From Pycnopodia helianthoides (Eukaryota > Echinodermata > Asteroidea > Forcipulatida > Asteriidae), in the NCBI GenBank assembly GCA_032158295.1, contig CM063247.1, positions 10,668,675 to 10,732,674 of the forward strand: a stretch of 64,000 bases of DNA. The letters are read 5' to 3'. The position numbers and the translations under genes were made by a program. Positions 1-12,727 of this stretch are shown piece by piece. The stretch's first letter is position 1. Each line of letters begins with the position of its first letter. A model generated the notes under the pieces. It searched no databases and was not told the DNA's origin. It was given only the letters and a program-made list of their open reading frames with translations.

Positions 1-134
1 TGTCACGATGCAAGTCACTGTATTGATAATAATTGTCTTGAAACCGAGCCGTGCAGCGTTTTGAAGACCTCGACCAGTGACAAGTGACGTACCGTATCTG
101 CTCTGACTAAACATTCAACGAGCTGGCGATGCAC

Positions 135-532
135 TTAAAGGAACATTACAGAATTGATAAGAAAACGACTTGTAAAATATACTTTTTGATCACAGATTTA
201 CATAAAACTTACACGGTCTAATGATGATGATGATAGTAGAAAACATCCCTTGAATATTTCTGTCTGAAATGCCATATTTGATGAGAAATGAATAAACTAA
301 TTTTCCGATTGGAGTTTATCGCTCAGTGAGCGATTTATTCATTTTTTGAATCTATATGATTTCATGCAAATGTGTAATCGGTTTTTTTCACTATTTTCTC
401 GTGACCCAGATGGCTGATTGATCTCAAACTTCTGCAGGTTTGTCAGTTTATGTATATGGTGGATTACATAAAGTGCTTACACTGCCAGCAACTGTTTTGT
501 TAGCAAAAACCAATTCTGTAATGTTCCTTTAA
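135..532. mobile_element. TTAA-flanked MITE, family A, copy 1
   Basis: Terminal inverted repeat AGGAACATTACAGAATTG at one end and its complement at the other, with TTAA immediately outside both. About 400 bp and no coding capacity. TTAA duplication is the target preference of piggyBac-type transposases, so a piggyBac-related origin is inferred. Confidence 0.85.
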
Positions 533-1310
533 GCTTGATTTCAAAACGGTTGATTGAACAAACTAACAATTTTTTTTATTGAACTGATTGAAAAATTACT
601 CACGCTAGAGCATACCAATCCATTAACATTATTATTAACATGTTATGTTTCGGTCAGTGGTCCAGTGTTTAATTAACGTTCGTTTTCTAAACCCATCTCT
701 ATGACTGAACGTTATTAAATTCTTTTGTTACTCAGCGGTCCGTTTAAATTGTCTTCCTACAAACGGTTTAAAAAAGAAATAAGAATAATAATAATATAGC
801 CCACCTAATTAAGTTGGGCTATTAAATACACAGAGTGAGGATAGGCCTACATGTCTTTGACAATAATATTATCAAAAGCGTACCCTACCTTTAAGACACT
901 CATCGGCAGGTTCATTCTTTAATTACAAATTGATGTATAAAACTGATAATATGCTTTTAATTTCTTAATGAATTTCTTTAGAAACCATGATGGTAATCTG
1001 AAGTCACTTCTCAGTAGAGTTTCAGGGTTTTCAGCCCACGGAGAAAGTTTCAATGTGCATGAGCTTGAAGTGAGCAGGTAAGAGTGTTAAACATTTGCTA
1101 TATAGAGTTTCCACGACTTCAGGAAAACTAATGAGACATCCTCAGGACTTAACGGCTATATGAAGTGGATAAAAAGTTTCACGCGTAAGGAGGACAGCAT
1201 CATGAAGATGGCCTGTGTTGTCACAAAATGCTAAATTCATTTCAGAGGGACTTAAACACAATATTGCCATAGTAATTTATACTGCGACTTCACACTTTGC
1301 TCAGCAAGTC
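533..1310. repeat. Segment duplicated at 13893-16010
   Basis: Starts GCTTGATTTCAAAACGG in both places and continues through CTCACGCTAGAGCATACCAA to TTTATACTGCGAC. The second copy contains extra sequence at 14170-14880. Confidence 0.8.
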
Positions 1311-1315
1311 TCTGT

Positions 1316-1450
1316 GGCGTTTTAGTAAATACCTTCGGCGTTCTAGTCATTCGCTCTGGCGTTCTAGTGATTCGCTGTTGTATTTTAGTAAATACATTTG
1401 GCGTTCTAGTAAGTCGTTGTGGCGTTCTAGTAAATCTCTGCGGCTCTCGG
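1316..1450. repeat. Degenerate 24-bp tandem array
   Basis: Units built on GGCGTTCTAGT followed by AAATAC- or TTCGCT-type variants, about six copies. Because the period is a multiple of three, a 116-codon frame on the minus strand (1602-1252) stays open as RTPQRLT-type repeats. This is a by-product, not evidence of a gene. Confidence 0.7.
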
Positions 1451-1924
1451 AACATTAGAGCATTAGAAGTGCTCAAATAATGATGCGCTGTGTGCACGTT
1501 TAGATGTACACGCACACGCACCGCGAATTCTGACCTCGTATAACTCATGCTGAGAAAGAGTCTTTTCCATTGATTTGTTTTCCTTGCCTGTAAAAAGGCC
1601 ACTAGTTACAATTAACCAGACATCAATTCTGGAAAGAGAAAATATTTAGCTGCAATCGGCCATTTTATTCATAAACCTGCGCTGCGCAGCACGGTCTACT
1701 GTAAATCGATTTGCGTGAATCATGACAATGTGTAGGTTTTTGTAACTAACATGCATAGGCTTGGGAAGGAAAATTAACTCGTTCAACTTTAAAGGCAACT
1801 TGTTCCCCATCTACAAATAACCTCAAAAACTCAGGATTTATGTATTGACTGCGATAAAAAAATAAAACATTTAGCATATTTGACTATGTATAACCTATGA
1901 AATATTTCAATGTATGCAGGAGTA

Positions 1925-4120
1925 TGAATTTGTCGGTTATTTATAAGGCCAATTAAGACCACTTACTGCATACTGAGCGTGTACGCGGCTTGTTGGCTAA
2001 CAATTGAGGAAGCCAGCACCAGCAACAAAGAAAAAAATATCCAAGGGTAGATGAGCCTTTGCTTATACAACCCTCTTTCCTCATACCCGAGGTCATATAA
2101 TTATGTTTTGGTAGCTGTTAGTGTTATGTTTCCATGACAACAACTTGTGGCGAAACCACACGAAAGAACAACAACAGGCTAGCTTGGCGAAAAGAGTCTG
2201 ACATTATTTTATTTTAAGCAAACAGTTTTTTGACATTCAAATTTAGAGTAAGATCAATAAGAGAAATAGTGCTTTTCGAACTTTATCCCAATATATCTAA
2301 AACCGAAGCAGTCTTATATTATGGATCACCTTTGTTTAAACAGTGATGATTTCCCCCTATTTTCCCCCTCATACACGGGGATTTATTTAATTAAAGTTGT
2401 TTGTAGCTGTTAGCTGGTATTTTGTTTCCATGAAAAAAAAATGCGATGAAACCAACAACATATCAAAAGCAGACTTTCTTAGTGAGATAGAGAGAGGCAT
2501 TTTTTTAAAATTAGCATTCAAATAAAGAGTGATATCACTTTAAGCTCATACACTTTAAACACTCCAGTGTCTAAAAATTACCCAGATCTCGGCCCGTTGG
2601 AGCCTGACCTATATCTGGGTTTAGTTTGACCCGGAATCTGTGTCAGGAGGACCCAGAAATGGGTCAAAATCAGGCAGAATCCGAATTAAAATCTTTTAAC
2701 CACTTTCCGGGTAAGCCGTATCTAGTGTAATTTTTTAACTACGGCAACATAAACAGCGTACATTATTTGAAAATTACTGAAGTGAAACAAACCACGACGA
2801 TCCAAAGCATATCGTAATAAACTTTCTCGACGCAGTGACTTATTAGACGTATCCTAATCAGGCTACGGCTACGACTGTCGCTAAATCAGTTGCTAAGGAC
2901 GTCCTATTCTTCACCGCATGACGATGCCGCGATGTAGCCGTAGCAACCAACTTGCACAAGGACTTCCTTTATGAATGTTCTTTCAGGCGAAGGATACGCC
3001 GAAGAAGGGTTCATGTTTGTGGTACGGTGTTTTTCGAAGTTATTTAATGACACCCGTTCTTCCTTAACTTTCTTAAGTGTCAATTGTTTTCTATTGTTAC
3101 GTGGAGTTAATTCTTTGGAGTAAATTTACACCACAAGTAGGAAACATTTATGGAGTCATGTATGGGCTGCAATGGAAACCGGTTGTACCTGTTTGGACAT
3201 CGCTTGGGTAAACAAATTAAACGAATAAATAAATTAACAAAGCTCATTAATTATGTTAGCATTATATTTTACCACTTTGGTGATTACCACATTGACTGTG
3301 GTATAGTGCTAAAACGTTCAGAATATATTTGACTTCGTGTAACATTTAGTACATTTTATTTTAATGTGCAGGTGTATGAATTTGTCGACTATTAGAAATC
3401 CAAATTAGACCACTCGCTGGATGCGAAGGTGTTAAAGGCAGAGTACACCTTTGGTTTTTTTTTCTTTGGGACCGTTCGATGGTTTTAATCCTAGTATGTA
3501 AATGTAGATATTTACAATAAAACTAACCTGTAGAAGTTTCATTTCAAAAGGTGGTCGCGTTTTTGAAATATCGCCAAAATCCGCAGCGAATATGTCCACG
3601 CATAAAGAATAATCCCAAACAGGAATACACAATCTGAAAAAAAGTTTCTGACAGAAACGTTTCTCAGATTCCAATTTTGGGGGATAAAAACTGACATATT
3701 TTTTACACATCCAAATTATTTTGAATTGAAATTTTTCTCAAAAAATATCAAAACATTAAGCATAATTCTTTTTATTGAATATTTATTCAGCATGATTATA
3801 ATCGAAAGTTGCTGTACTTCTAGCCAAGTCAGTTTTTACTGCCATTGATTTTTTGAGTTATTACCAATCGTGTACCTTCCCTTTAAACGCCAACGATATT
3901 TATACGAGGAAGCCAACACCCACAGCAAATGAATACATGGTGGGCCTTTGCTTCTTTAGCTCTCTTTCAATATACCCTAAACAAATTTCATTCAGTTTTT
4001 GGTGGCTGGTAGTGTTATGTTTATATGACAACAAAATGCAGTGAAGTCAACAACAAATCAATAGTAGACTAGCTTATCAAAACGTTTTGGCATTCAAAAT
4101 AAGAGTAAGCTCGCTATAAG
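1925..4120. repeat. Intergenic stretch with a diverged internal duplication
   Basis: 1925-2215 and 3370-4070 share GTATGAATTTGTCG, GAGGAAGCCA, GGCCTTTGCTT- and GTTAGTGTTATGTTT-type blocks, and 2395-2500 is a third partial copy. A 49-bp sequence at 3752-3802 recurs almost exactly at 4318-4368. Apart from the MITE at 2568, no gene is seen. Confidence 0.55.
2568..2735. mobile_element. MITE family C (GGGTCA/TGACCC), diverged copy
   Basis: Alternating ACCCAG, TGACCCGGAAT and GGGTCAAAAT blocks in inverted arrangement, as in the better copy at 61989-62222. Confidence 0.55.
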
Positions 4121-5309
4121 CTTACGAACATTTCTACAAATAATTCGAGATGAAAATAGGATTGGTAAACAAATAATGAAGACCTTGCAAAGGTCCGTAA
4201 AAATCCGCACAGCAAGACTCAGCCTACATCTCCATGACTGATTAGGGATCAATAGAAAAATTTTATACTGTATGTGACAAATATGTGAAAATAGATCGAT
4301 ATATTAGTTTCAGCTTCAACATTAAGCATAATTCTTTTTATTGAATATTTATTCAGCATGATTATAAACGCAAATGTAAAACGTCAACATTGACCCAGTC
4401 ACGCAAATAGACTCGGACCCAATACTGGCGTCAATATTTACGACTTGGAGCACGATTCGTGAAATTGTAGTGGGAATGGATTCAAGTTGTGAATTAATAA
4501 TGGATAAAAACATGACAGTGAAATCAATTCAACGAAATAACGGGGGAAAACGGAGAATTAAAATTATGATAATAATGACTTAATGAATTAATGATAATCG
4601 CCAGACGCTGTAATTTCCAGAAGCGAAGTATTTTCATTGCATTCAATTGTTCGTGACGTTTCGGTGACAAACATTTAAATAATTTCTTACCCATGGGTTT
4701 GGTGAAAAAAAAAAAAAAAAAAATTGTTTTTGAATAATTTATGTTAACTTTTTAGCAGCCATTTTGAAATTTCAAGGTTATGACAACCACTTTTACTTTT
4801 AAAGGTTGCTTAGTTGAATTTGCCATGTCAGAAAACATAATTAGACACTAAAATCATTAGTATAATTGACCGCCAGTCAAAAATGCATTAACCTTTCGAC
4901 GTTTTTGACAATATGACCCTTATTTAAGTAACAAACTATACATTTTTTGAATCCTCATGACTAGACAAGTAATTTGATATGCATTGCGACACAATTGGAA
5001 TATATCGACCCCTGTTTGACCTTTGTTGACCCCTCCCGGAAATGCCTGACATTTTCAAGGGGGCAGCCCAAGTCAAAATTGTTCGGTATTCATCAAGGAA
5101 CACAAAAACACTTTCAAACCTTTGTTCCGTCTACATGTGTTAGCACACTATTGTGCATTAACATCGGGTCAACACATACTTGCGCTGTAACGTCAGGTTT
5201 TGACAGGTTGTTGGGTCAAAATGTTTTCATCTCTGTGCTTAAAGTTTGAGGAGGCTAAAAGGTATACAACCTTGTGCAAAAATGCGCTGAAAAAATAAAT
5301 AGTTCTTGA

Positions 5310-5470
5310 TGTATGAATTTTTGAAATTTGTGGTATTCCGGTTTGAACCGGAAGTCAAGGTCAAACGGTGTCATGCTCTGTGTAGCGTTTGCTTAACCCT
5401 AAAAACCTTTCCGTTGAAGCATAGGTTGTAAAAATCCAAAAGGGGGTTCATCAGTTATAAAATAATTTTT
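5310..5470 (+). repeat. CRE/ETS-motif repeat family, fragment
   Basis: Holds CCGGTTTGAACCGGAAGTCAAGGTCA, then a GTGTAGCG block and GGTTGTAAAAATCCAA, as in 23500-23680. Truncated on the right by a T-rich tract. Confidence 0.6.
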
Positions 5471-5981
5471 TTTTTTTTTTTATATATATTTTTTAATAGC
5501 GTTAAAGTATCAAAAATCTATCATCTGTCCACTATAGTGTAAAAAAAAACGTAGGTACAATGTCAAAAATAAACGGTTGTCTTGGTAAAAGTAGATCCTC
5601 CGTCAAATTGTCTTAATGATCATGACCCTTAGATAATATTTAGGGAAAGTCGCAACGTTTTGTAGTGATTGACTCCGCCGTTAAAAGCTCAGAGCAAAAA
5701 CATAGAAGGGTGCGTACATTGAGCCCTCCCCTACACCCTCAAACGGTCCTAATATTGACCATGCAATTTGCTTTTAAGATTAGCTTCGCATGAAGACAAT
5801 GATCATCTCAGTAAGAATTTAAGTTGAGACACATTATAAAATCAAGTACTGTTGCTACAGTGATTCTTTCTAGAGACACACCCGAGGGACCCTGACAAGA
5901 CGGTGATTATCTCGCAGACAAACTCATACCTAAACCTAGTAATTATGAACTTTATAACAACATCAGTACTTGTTCTCTTAC

Positions 5982-6083
5982 CTAAATAGGCGAGCGATAC
6001 ACCGAGGCCTTTTACACCATCCATGTTCATCTGAAATGTGTGGAAAGAACCGCTTGTCGTGTCGCCGATAAGACCTAGTCGTA
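5982..6083 (-). pseudogene. Exon-like 102-base segment, copy 1
   Basis: Bounded by GAAG| and TTTAG|GTAAGAG on the minus strand, phase 1 at both ends, reading RLGLIGDTTSGSFHTFQMNM then DGVKGLGVSLAYLG. The copy at 25747-25848 is also open. It lies in a repeated block whose flanks are equally conserved, so it may be an old captured exon. No family is recognised. Confidence 0.25.
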
Positions 6084-6301
6084 CTTCGTTTAGCAACGGG
6101 GAGAGATTACTGTTTATAATAAATACGCCGATGCAGGTCCTTTTTTGCATAAAAAGGCAGCCAATGAGATTGCTATATGTCTTGAATGATCCTGGGTATT
6201 ACCTTAACAAGCGGGGAATGACGGTGGGTGTGCTGGATGTAAGAACGTGTCAACAACTTGATGGAAATGACCTAATGGTCACTGGTAACGTTATCAATTT
6301 G

Positions 6302-9035
6302 TTAGGTGTTCGGGCATTTAGCCCGGAACACCTCTTGTTTTTGTTCGGTTTTTTTTCTTCTTCTTAATACTTCTTCTGCTTATCCCCAACGATTGTCCGG
6401 TAACAAAGACGCATTTCCCAAGCTCACACAACCTTCACACTTCACATATATTTAGATCCTTAATAGTAGAAGACACCGCTGCTGTGACGTCATGATGATG
6501 TCATCAAGTGGTGAATTATATCAATTTAAATTTTAATATAAAAAAAATCGATAACCACACAATGGATTTTCACAATCTATACATCATCGGATAGGCTTTT
6601 ATTGACTTTACAATCGTTACACAGAGTGTGACCTCATTTGACCTTGACTTCCGGTTCAAAGCGGAAGTTCAAAACTTCAAAAATCTATATCTTAAGAACC
6701 ATTCATATTTTAGTAAAACTTTTTTCATCAGGTTGTAGGTCCTTGAATCTGCTCAAACTTTTGCACAGAGATGACACCAACTTGGTCTTTACTTCTAGTC
6801 GAAATAGGACGTTAAAGCGCACGTTTGTATTAAACAGCGATTTAACTGTGTATACTGCAAACGCATTGTCTGGCGGTTCCGCTCCATTGATCAGAAGGCT
6901 CAAAGTATACAATGCCTGATGGCATTAGGCTGTGTAAGTCTATTTCACACGAACGCCAAATGTGAGCATTTGTGTTGGCCAACAAAAACACACTTCGCAA
7001 GCTCACACAATTTAAAGTTTAATATTGGTAAAACTACTCGTGCACCATGTACCGGATTTTAGACACACTGACTTAGCACATATAACCTTCACCTGGCTGG
7101 AATTAATCAATTCAAAGTTTAACAATACAAAAATCGTTTCTGCTGAACTCCATCACCTATTTTTACGATCTATACGTTATATGAAAGAACTTAACATACT
7201 TCAGAAAAGTTGCATTAAAATGACACAATTTGACCTTGTCTTACGGTCGAAAACTTAAGTTGAAGTAAAAAGAATGTTCTTGAGCTTGGTTTCAGGTCTG
7301 AAAATATTATTTGCAATGTATAAATAGTCTTTAAGTATGAAATAACGTTTTACCCCCCCCCCGGGCTTTCAGTTATAAGGCAACTGACGTCACCATCATC
7401 AACAGTGCCCTCATGTGACAAGTTTAAACATGAACTATTTTGATGAAAACCTGCTTCAAGTTTGGTGACCTGATTTGACCTGGCTTCCTCTTCAAACCGG
7501 AAGTTCAAACCAAATGTATTTTATCATGGTCTATTAGACGTTTTACATCTTAATTTATATATTTTATTTGAATAAGCTTCTAATATTTACCTGCTTTTCC
7601 AAAAAACCGAACACCTTGAGTTTGTGGTAAGACAAACTCTAAATTCTAGTCTTAATATTTCTTCTTCTTTCTTCTTCTTCTTCTTATCCCCGCGATTGTC
7701 CGGTAACAAAGAAACACTTCCCATGCTCATATAACTTGAAACTTCACACATAGTTAGATACTCATTAGGAGATGAAACCGCTTTAGTTTTCTCTCAGAAA
7801 ACAAAAATTGTACATTATGAGGTGACGGAAACATATATTTCAGGGGCTTACATATTGTGTATAAAACCCAAAATTGATAATAATTTACCCACAGTCAGTT
7901 TCCCTTGTTGTTCGGCATGCTAAATGACTTTGTTATTGAAAACACGATCTTACCACCCCCATTCCTTATAACTTGTTCATTATGTGGATTTTGAGCCCTG
8001 GCTTTAGCGCCTGCCCGTATGGCGTACTAGAAATCAGATTGACTTTGTTCCAGATACCTCCATGGTTACTGGTTAAATAAGACCGTAAGTTGCTTTTTAC
8101 GGGAATATACAAATGTAATTTAGGTGTAACTTCTTTTGTTGTGTGCGTGACCTTACGTGACCTCTACTTCTGGGCGAAACCGGAAGTGCCTTGTTATTTA
8201 AAAGTGACACATTTTTGAAGTTTTTTTTAACGATGTTATAGTCGAGCAAGGGTCTGGTTTACAAAAATTGGACCGCTGACGTCATTAAATCTAAAAGCGC
8301 CCTCTAGCGGCAGGTTGAAAACAGTTCAAATTACACTTTTACTAGGTGTCTGTGGCGAAGTTTAGGATAATAATTGTTTAAAAATTGGTATACACAATGA
8401 CCTTCATGCAGACAGCATATTGTGTGAAGTTTAGATTGATGACGTCATCATGTGTCACGAGATATCGCCTTAAAGGGTCACTTTTTGAAGCCGTGAATCT
8501 ACAAAACCACAAGTCTGACTGAGTTGAAACTTGGCATGTTGATAGACAATGATATCGACTACGTAAATCTAAACAAACAACATGATGACGTCATTCTCTC
8601 TTTTTTTAAATTATAAATTTTTACCAATTATTTCGGGTATTTTTTGACCCTGCTGTCAAACCACGGGATACACACACACTACGCGATCTAAAGCAGTTAA
8701 ACGGTGGGCAAATCAACCGCAAGGTTCAAAGTCCATCAAACATGCTTGTGGTTTAGTCTCTGTTTAAGGTTCGCGCAGCCTGCTTTTGACAATACGCTTT
8801 GTTAATCTCTTTAAGACTTAGGTCACCAAGCTGAAACTTTGCATGTATCCAAATTGGGTAAGTTACGTCCAAAAAAATTTGTTCACACGACGATGAAGCC
8901 ATCAAGTGTAATATGACGTCACCTTAAAGGTGCAGGTTCAAGATCTATATACTGAGTTGTAAATGCTTGGTCCTGGGGGAAAAAACACGCTTCCCGAACA
9001 CCTTGTTTTTGTGCTTGCAACAAAAACTTATATCT
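6302..9035 (-). mobile_element. CRE/ETS-motif repeats with a Helitron-like 3' end (two or three joined copies)
   Basis: On the minus strand the first copy ends with the hairpin GTTCCGGGCTAAATGCCCGAAC and then ACCTAA at 6302. The same block at 25990-26100 lacks this insertion, which fixes the edge. Truncated starts of the same kind (CCGAACACCTTG) recur near 7608 and 8995. Inside are TTC-rich tracts, GATTGTCCGGTAACAAAG twice, TGACGTCA sites, and CTTCCGGTTCAAACCGGAAG-type palindromes. No protein-coding frame is recognised, so non-autonomous. Confidence 0.5.
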
Positions 9036-11238
9036 AGTGTTTTTTTCTTTTTCTAAATTCCAGTTGTTTGTTTTACTTCCAATTTATTGTGAATCTTAAA
9101 AACAAAATAAAAAACAAAAAAACAAAAAACAAAAAAAACAACTGTCTTTCATTATTTACGCCCTGATTTATTGATAGGTAATATCATTTTCTAGTTTCCT
9201 GTTTTTAGGTTGGTAGCTCTTTTTGTCTTTTCATTTTGTTGCCAACAGCTATTCTCTTGTTTTCGATTGATTTGGGATAATTTAATCTGCTTTATGTACA
9301 CCGTTTTTTTGTGTCGCTTGTTTACAACGTAAAGCTGCCGGTAGTTAATTTTTTTTTTTTTTTTTTAAACTATTTGTAGGATTTTCTTTTTTATTTTCAT
9401 ATTGAGGTTTTGTTGAGTCTTAAACATCTAGTTTTAAACGTAAATGGTTATGTTGATGTCCGAAAATATATAAACAAAATCAGTAGAAAATAGAGTAGAT
9501 AATATGTCCCATTTCAAATTAAATTTGGCGAGTTTGTCATTTGTGATACAGATGATTTTTGCTAACCGAAAGTACCGTTCAAGCTCGGTTTACTGCAGCC
9601 GTTCATCTTCCCAATTAAATAACAGTAGTACTAAAATGCTCCTATCTTGCCTACGATCAACTGACTTTAGTGGATTGGTCGGTATATCCACTGTGTGTCG
9701 TACGCAAGAAAGGCAACGAAAAAATTGACAAAATAAAACCAAATGATCCCGTGTATGTAAGGCTTAGGTACAGGGAATATTATTCTAGTTATTAGTTAAT
9801 ATATATTATTAATAATTGTTGGTTTTTAAGATTTCATTGACATTTTGCATTTTGGGGCAAACATGTTTTTGATTTCTTTTAAGGCACTTCCACATAAACA
9901 CTGATTCCACTAATATTATTTGTTTGTGTATTTTAGTTTAGATTATTATATATCCACAAGACAACTATTATATGCAGAGATTAAAGTCCCAAATATATAC
10001 AGAGTCGGACGCGTCTAATTAATTTTTAAACAAAGATATTCTAACAAAATATTGAAGTTGTATGCTTAAGGCAGTGGATACTTTTGGTAATTACTCAAGA
10101 AATACATTATCATAACAACTTAAATGGCAAGGAGCACCTGCTGATAGTATACAACACTGTGAGAAACGACTCCCTCTGAATTAATGTAGTTTTTGAGAAA
10201 GAGGTAATTTCTCACTAAAATATTTGAATCTGAGAAACGCTTCAGGCATGGAGCCTTTCTCGGGCATTTGAAAGCAAACAAGTCTATGCAACAAGCTTGT
10301 GGGTTTTTGCTTTCATTGTTTTCTTGCAACTTTGGTGACAAATTGAGCTCAAATGTTCACAGGTTTGTTATTTTATGTTCATGTTGGGATATTGACAACT
10401 ACCAAAAGTATATCCTGCCTTCAGGATTTTGGTAGAGCAGACAAAATAGTTGCATGACAGTGTTCCATTTTTTGTGTGAACAACCACTATGAATTAACAA
10501 ACCTGTAAAAATTTGGACTTGGGATTGGTAGAACTGACCAAATATGGGTCAGGAGAAAACCATGCTTTATTTTTAACATGTAAACACATTGTCCTTAACT
10601 TAGGTTGTAACAACCGAAATTAGCTGTTGAGCGTGTCTTGTTGTTGTTGTTTTGGTTTTGTTTTATAAATTAATTTTTTTAGGTTTTCAGATACAGTTTT
10701 CTCGAATATGACTTCATTTCAGAGGGAAATATTTCACACACAAAAATGTTCTAATTTGAACTTCACAATCAGTAAGCTTTCAGACTAAAATAACGATTTT
10801 TTAAATTTATATATATTTTTTCTCTTGTTCATACTATTGTTATTATTATTTTTAAAAGTGTTTTTTTTTTTTTTATAATTTTGACAGATGACGTTTTTTT
10901 TTACTACGAAAAGCATAAAGACATTTCGCATATTTCGCGGACAATGCACGAGTGCATGTAACATGCAAACATGTTTGTACATGGCCGATCGACGTGAGAT
11001 AATGTCAGGATCCAAACAACAATTCATTTTTTTTAGGTTTCAATTAACTACTCCTTAACATTGGCTGCTTTTTCGTGCAAAACAAAAGCTAATTTTTTCA
11101 AATATATACTAATAGCTATTTAAAATTTAAATCTAAATTTCGGGTCAGATCGGACAAAAAATCGGGCCAAGCAACTTGAAATGGTGCTTTCGTAATAGGG
11201 GCGTCATTTCCCCAATGCCGAGGTGACTCAGACTTCAA
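9036..11238. other. AT-rich intergenic stretch
   Basis: Poly-T and A/C-rich low-complexity tracts, for example AAAACAAAAAACAAAAAAAC at 9110-9140 and T runs at 9345 and 10860. The family B MITE at 10066-10422 is the only clear element. No convincing exon. Confidence 0.6.
10066..10422. mobile_element. MITE family B, diverged copy
   Basis: Begins TTAAGGCAGTGGATACTTTT and ends in a degraded complement (AAAAGTATATCCTGCCTT). The second TTAA is lost. Confidence 0.65.
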
Positions 11239-11382
11239 TTAGTCCAGCAAGCAACCCTGTAGTTCGAAACGAAGACAGATGTTGATATGCCAGTCGGTTG
11301 GTTTGACGCGAATGCTGCTCGCGATGACTTGATGCTGGAATACATTTGTCACAGTATTGTCGTTATCGGTGTTGCCTTGAAA
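11239..11382 (-). CDS. Discoidin gene 1, last exon
   Basis: 47 codons plus TAA, acceptor CCTGCAG, phase 0. It begins FQGNTDNDNTVTNVFQHQV and carries the C-terminal strand of the discoidin fold with its conserved cysteine (ELQGC). Confidence 0.88.
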   Translation of the reverse strand, partial: FQGNTDNDNTVTNVFQHQVIASSIRVKPTDWHINICLRFELQGCLLD

Positions 11383-12568
11383 CTGCAGGAGGATGCACAA
11401 AAAAAGAATTCCAGATAATTACTTTTTATTTATTTTGCTTACATTGGGGACAACATTTTAGCAGTTGTGGACCGCAAAAAATTGTAAGGTGCTTTTTCGA
11501 TGCGTTCAATAAATAACTTAGTATTAGTTGCCTTTTCTTTAATGTTTTGCAAGTCTATTAAAATGTAATTTAAAAAAATGAACAAAAGTAGAGATGTTGG
11601 GGTGTTGTTGGTGTTCTTGTTGTTTTGTTTTTGTTTCTGTTGTTGTTGATGCTATTGTTGTTGGGTTTTTTTTTTTTGGGTTTTTTTAATGTTTTTTCTG
11701 CTTTGGGGGTTATAACAGTTTAGGATGGCACATTTCGTTCGTTACCTCAGAATATCCGCCAGTGGACTGCACCTCAACGTAGCGGTCGATGTTTTCGGAC
11801 GTACTGTACTCAACCTTGTATTTAGTGACCCACTGAGCTTTGTCACCACGACCCTGCGTTGTGATCCCAGAAACGCGTACATTTTTGCCAAGATGCACCG
11901 AAACCCATTGATGCACGTCGTTGTTTTGGGGTTTCCAGCCTGCGGAGGTGGACGAATCACCAGCGTAGTTCAGTCTAGCCGATGCGGCAGTGCATTGGTA
12001 GTTTCCTGAATCGTCGTTGGAGGATGAACTGAACTGGTTATCCTGTATGTCTAGCAAAGGTGCAACGTCACATTGAGAATCCCGTATGCCTACACCCAAA
12101 CAACCGGTTTCATCACAGACAGCTGAAATCAGTGCAAATTAAAAAAATTAAAATGCAACTTCAAACGTTGAGAAATACAGTTATCTTGTTATCTGTGTAA
12201 AAAAAATTGTAAACGTTACTAATAATAAGAGTGTATAACTTTTTTGAGTGTATTTAGTGTCAACTTTCTGAACATACCGAAAGGCGGTATGATATTGACG
12301 AATGGGGCACTTTCAATATTTTATCGGGAAACTTGCTTACCTTGGCAATCGAGGAATTTGTGAATTTCATCGGAGTCCTCGCTAAGAAAGAGTCCCTTTA
12401 TATAGTGGCCACTCACCGGCTTGTAGGGCAGGTGTCCACCAAGTCGTATGGCAGTACAGACGCACGGATCTTCGTAGGGTAAGACCCAACGCAACGACCC
12501 GATATCCTTGCTGTACACGGTACCAAGGTAGCACACGTGATGGGAGGCCACAATGCACAGATATGCTC
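11239..12568 (-). CDS. Discoidin-domain protein gene 1 (5' end not secure)
   Basis: Exons: 12568-12341, 12122-11746 and 11382-11239, stop TAA at 11241-11239. Joints are phase 1 then phase 0, all GT-AG. The product is an unnamed Cys module (about 76 residues), a short linker AVCDETGCLGVG, then a complete F5/8 type C domain: ARLNYAGDSSTSAGWKPQNN, WVSVHLGKNVRVSGITTQGR, QWVTKYKVEYS and, in the last exon, IRVKPTDWHINICLRFELQG with the closing Cys. These domains bind lipid head groups or sugars at cell surfaces; a secreted role is inferred. It is paralogous to the gene at 29937-31261. The exon before 12568 must end in phase 1; one candidate lies at 14461-14533. Confidence 0.85.
11746..12122 (-). 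CDS. Discoidin gene 1, main F5/8C exon
   Basis: 377 bases, phase 1 in, phase 0 out, acceptor TTTCAG, donor GAG|GTAACG. It holds most of the discoidin domain, ending in EVQSTGGYSE and continuing as FQGNTD in the next exon as expected for this fold. Confidence 0.9.
12341..12568 (-). CDS. Discoidin gene 1, cysteine-module exon
   Basis: 228 bases, phase 1 in and 1 out, acceptor GTCTTAG, donor G|GTAAGC. It reads CIVASHHVCYLGTVYSKD, then DPCVCTAIRLGGHLPYKP, then SGHYIKGLFLSEDSDEIHK, ending FLDCQ. Five cysteines (CIVAS, VCY, PCVC, DCQ) suggest an extracellular fold. I do not recognise the family. It is about 93% identical by eye to 31261-31031. Confidence 0.82.
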
Positions 12569-12727
12569 CTAAGACACATAAAAGCAATTCATTTTTAATT
12601 CTCTCGATTATGTTTGTTGACCAAGGTCGATCTGTGATCAAGCAGTGTTGTTTAACAAATGTTGTGGCATAATAATGTCAGCGTTGAAACGTAAAGTTTA
12701 GGTTTAGGTGACTTTTTAAAGTTAACT

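Larger units (their letters stand above)
4490..6300. repeat. Duplicated block, copy 1
   Basis: 4490-5450 matches 22640-23680, and 5485-6300 matches 25295-26090, in the same order and orientation. The second copy carries about 1.6 kb between the halves. It includes the exon-like segment at 5982-6083. Confidence 0.8.

Noticed and set aside
1252..1602. 116-codon minus-strand frame with RTP repeats
   Set aside because: Produced by a 24-bp tandem array; no splice or domain evidence.
4974..5249. 91-codon frame repeated at 23120-23311
   Set aside because: Lies in a dispersed block whose flanks are equally conserved, and the second copy is interrupted differently; no domain seen.
11725..12009. Plus-strand frames over 11725-12009 and the second minus frame at 11742-11960
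   Set aside because: Shadows of the discoidin exon, which is clearly the coding frame.
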